Source: Bifidobacterium breve (GTDB taxonomy: Bacteria > Actinomycetota > Actinomycetes > Mycobacteriales > Mycobacteriaceae). From it: a DNA stretch of 6,578 nt. Under the pieces are notes generated by a model that saw only the letters and a program-made list of their open reading frames with translations, made no database searches and was not told the DNA's origin. The DNA lies in NCBI GenBank assembly GCA_943331415.1, contig CALQLM010000070.1, forward strand, positions 1 through 6,578. The letters are read 5' to 3'. A program made the position numbers and the translations under genes. Below, one piece after another: positions 6,424-6,578 of this stretch; position 1 is the stretch's first letter, and each line of letters opens with the position of its first letter.

Positions 6424-6578
6424 AACTCCGACCTCCAGCATGATGGCCAGCGCGCACACGGCGGCGCAGATCGACAGGGCCACCCAGTCGGCCCGCCGCG
6501 GCCGTGACGGCGCAGCCGCGATCTGTCCGGTGCCGCCTCGGGCGGTGATGGCATCCCCCATCTCATCGGCACGCCGGA
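6415..6578 (-). CDS. C-terminal end of a membrane protein, probably EcfT-type transporter subunit (partial)
   Basis: The last 54 codons of a minus-strand gene enter from the right edge and stop at TAA (6415-6417), inside the tandem repeat. The visible part starts [15 protein letters not shown], followed by a linker and a hydrophobic helix ([20 protein letters not shown]), then ends in VLG. The pattern R-A-D-E-x(5)-A-x-x-ARG followed by a final membrane helix fits the C-terminal coupling-helix region of EcfT/CbiQ proteins, the membrane scaffold of energy-coupling-factor vitamin importers. M. tuberculosis has such a gene nearby (Rv2325c as I recall). The frame was chosen over the two others because only it gives this motif and helix. 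The EcfT assignment rests on a short fragment and could be wrong; that a coding end is present is more certain. It converges on uspC with 34 bases between the two stops. Confidence 0.58.
   Translation of the reverse strand, partial: RRADEMGDAITARGGTGQIAAAPSRPRRADWVALSICAAVCALAIMLEVGVLG

Noticed and set aside
6385..6430. Rho-independent terminator between uspC and the convergent gene
   Set aside because: Pairing within the repeat is limited to a few bases around GCTTAGC and GAGAACTC with no usable loop or U-run.
6387..6572. Minus-strand frame of 61 codons ending at 6387
   Set aside because: It is Arg/Pro-rich without features. The neighbouring frame ending at 6415 has the ARG motif and a clean membrane helix.

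Overview
This window looks like chromosomal DNA from a high-GC actinobacterium, most likely a Mycobacterium or close relative. GTG starts, very tight gene packing and G/C-ending codons point that way. The gene order also matches what I recall of the Mycobacterium tuberculosis Rv2314c-Rv2318 block: a TldE/TldD pair divergent from the uspA-uspB-uspC sugar importer. My predicted lengths (457, 511, 290, about 273 and 440 residues) fit that block. The species assignment is inference; no database was searched.

Left part, minus strand (positions 3345 down to 1): an operon read leftwards holds tldD (metalloprotease subunit with an HExxxH site), tldE (partner subunit, overlapping tldD by 4 bases) and an unrecognised gene that begins 6 bases after tldE and runs off the left edge. 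TldD and TldE normally act together as a cytosolic peptidase for unfolded or modified peptides.

Right part, plus strand (3381-6380): uspA, uspB and uspC encode two ABC permease subunits and a sugar-binding protein. uspA/uspB overlap by 14 bases and uspB/uspC by 4. No ATPase gene is present, so the importer would need an unlinked shared one. The most notable feature is an in-frame TAA at codon 150 of uspB. Sequence after it continues in the same frame to the normal end, so uspB is broken by one stop codon, and the truncated product lacks the EAA loop that contacts the ATPase. As sequenced, the importer should not work unless the stop is a sequencing error or is bypassed.

The two operons diverge from only 35 bases, with an AT-rich core (TTTAATTA) that could serve both directions. 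At the right edge the 3' end of a convergent minus-strand gene, probably an EcfT-type membrane subunit, ends inside a short 14-bp tandem repeat just after uspC. No stretch over 300 bases lacks a gene. I found no RNA genes, insertion sequences, CRISPR arrays or clear new system; the broken uspB and the stop-codon repeat are the points worth checking.
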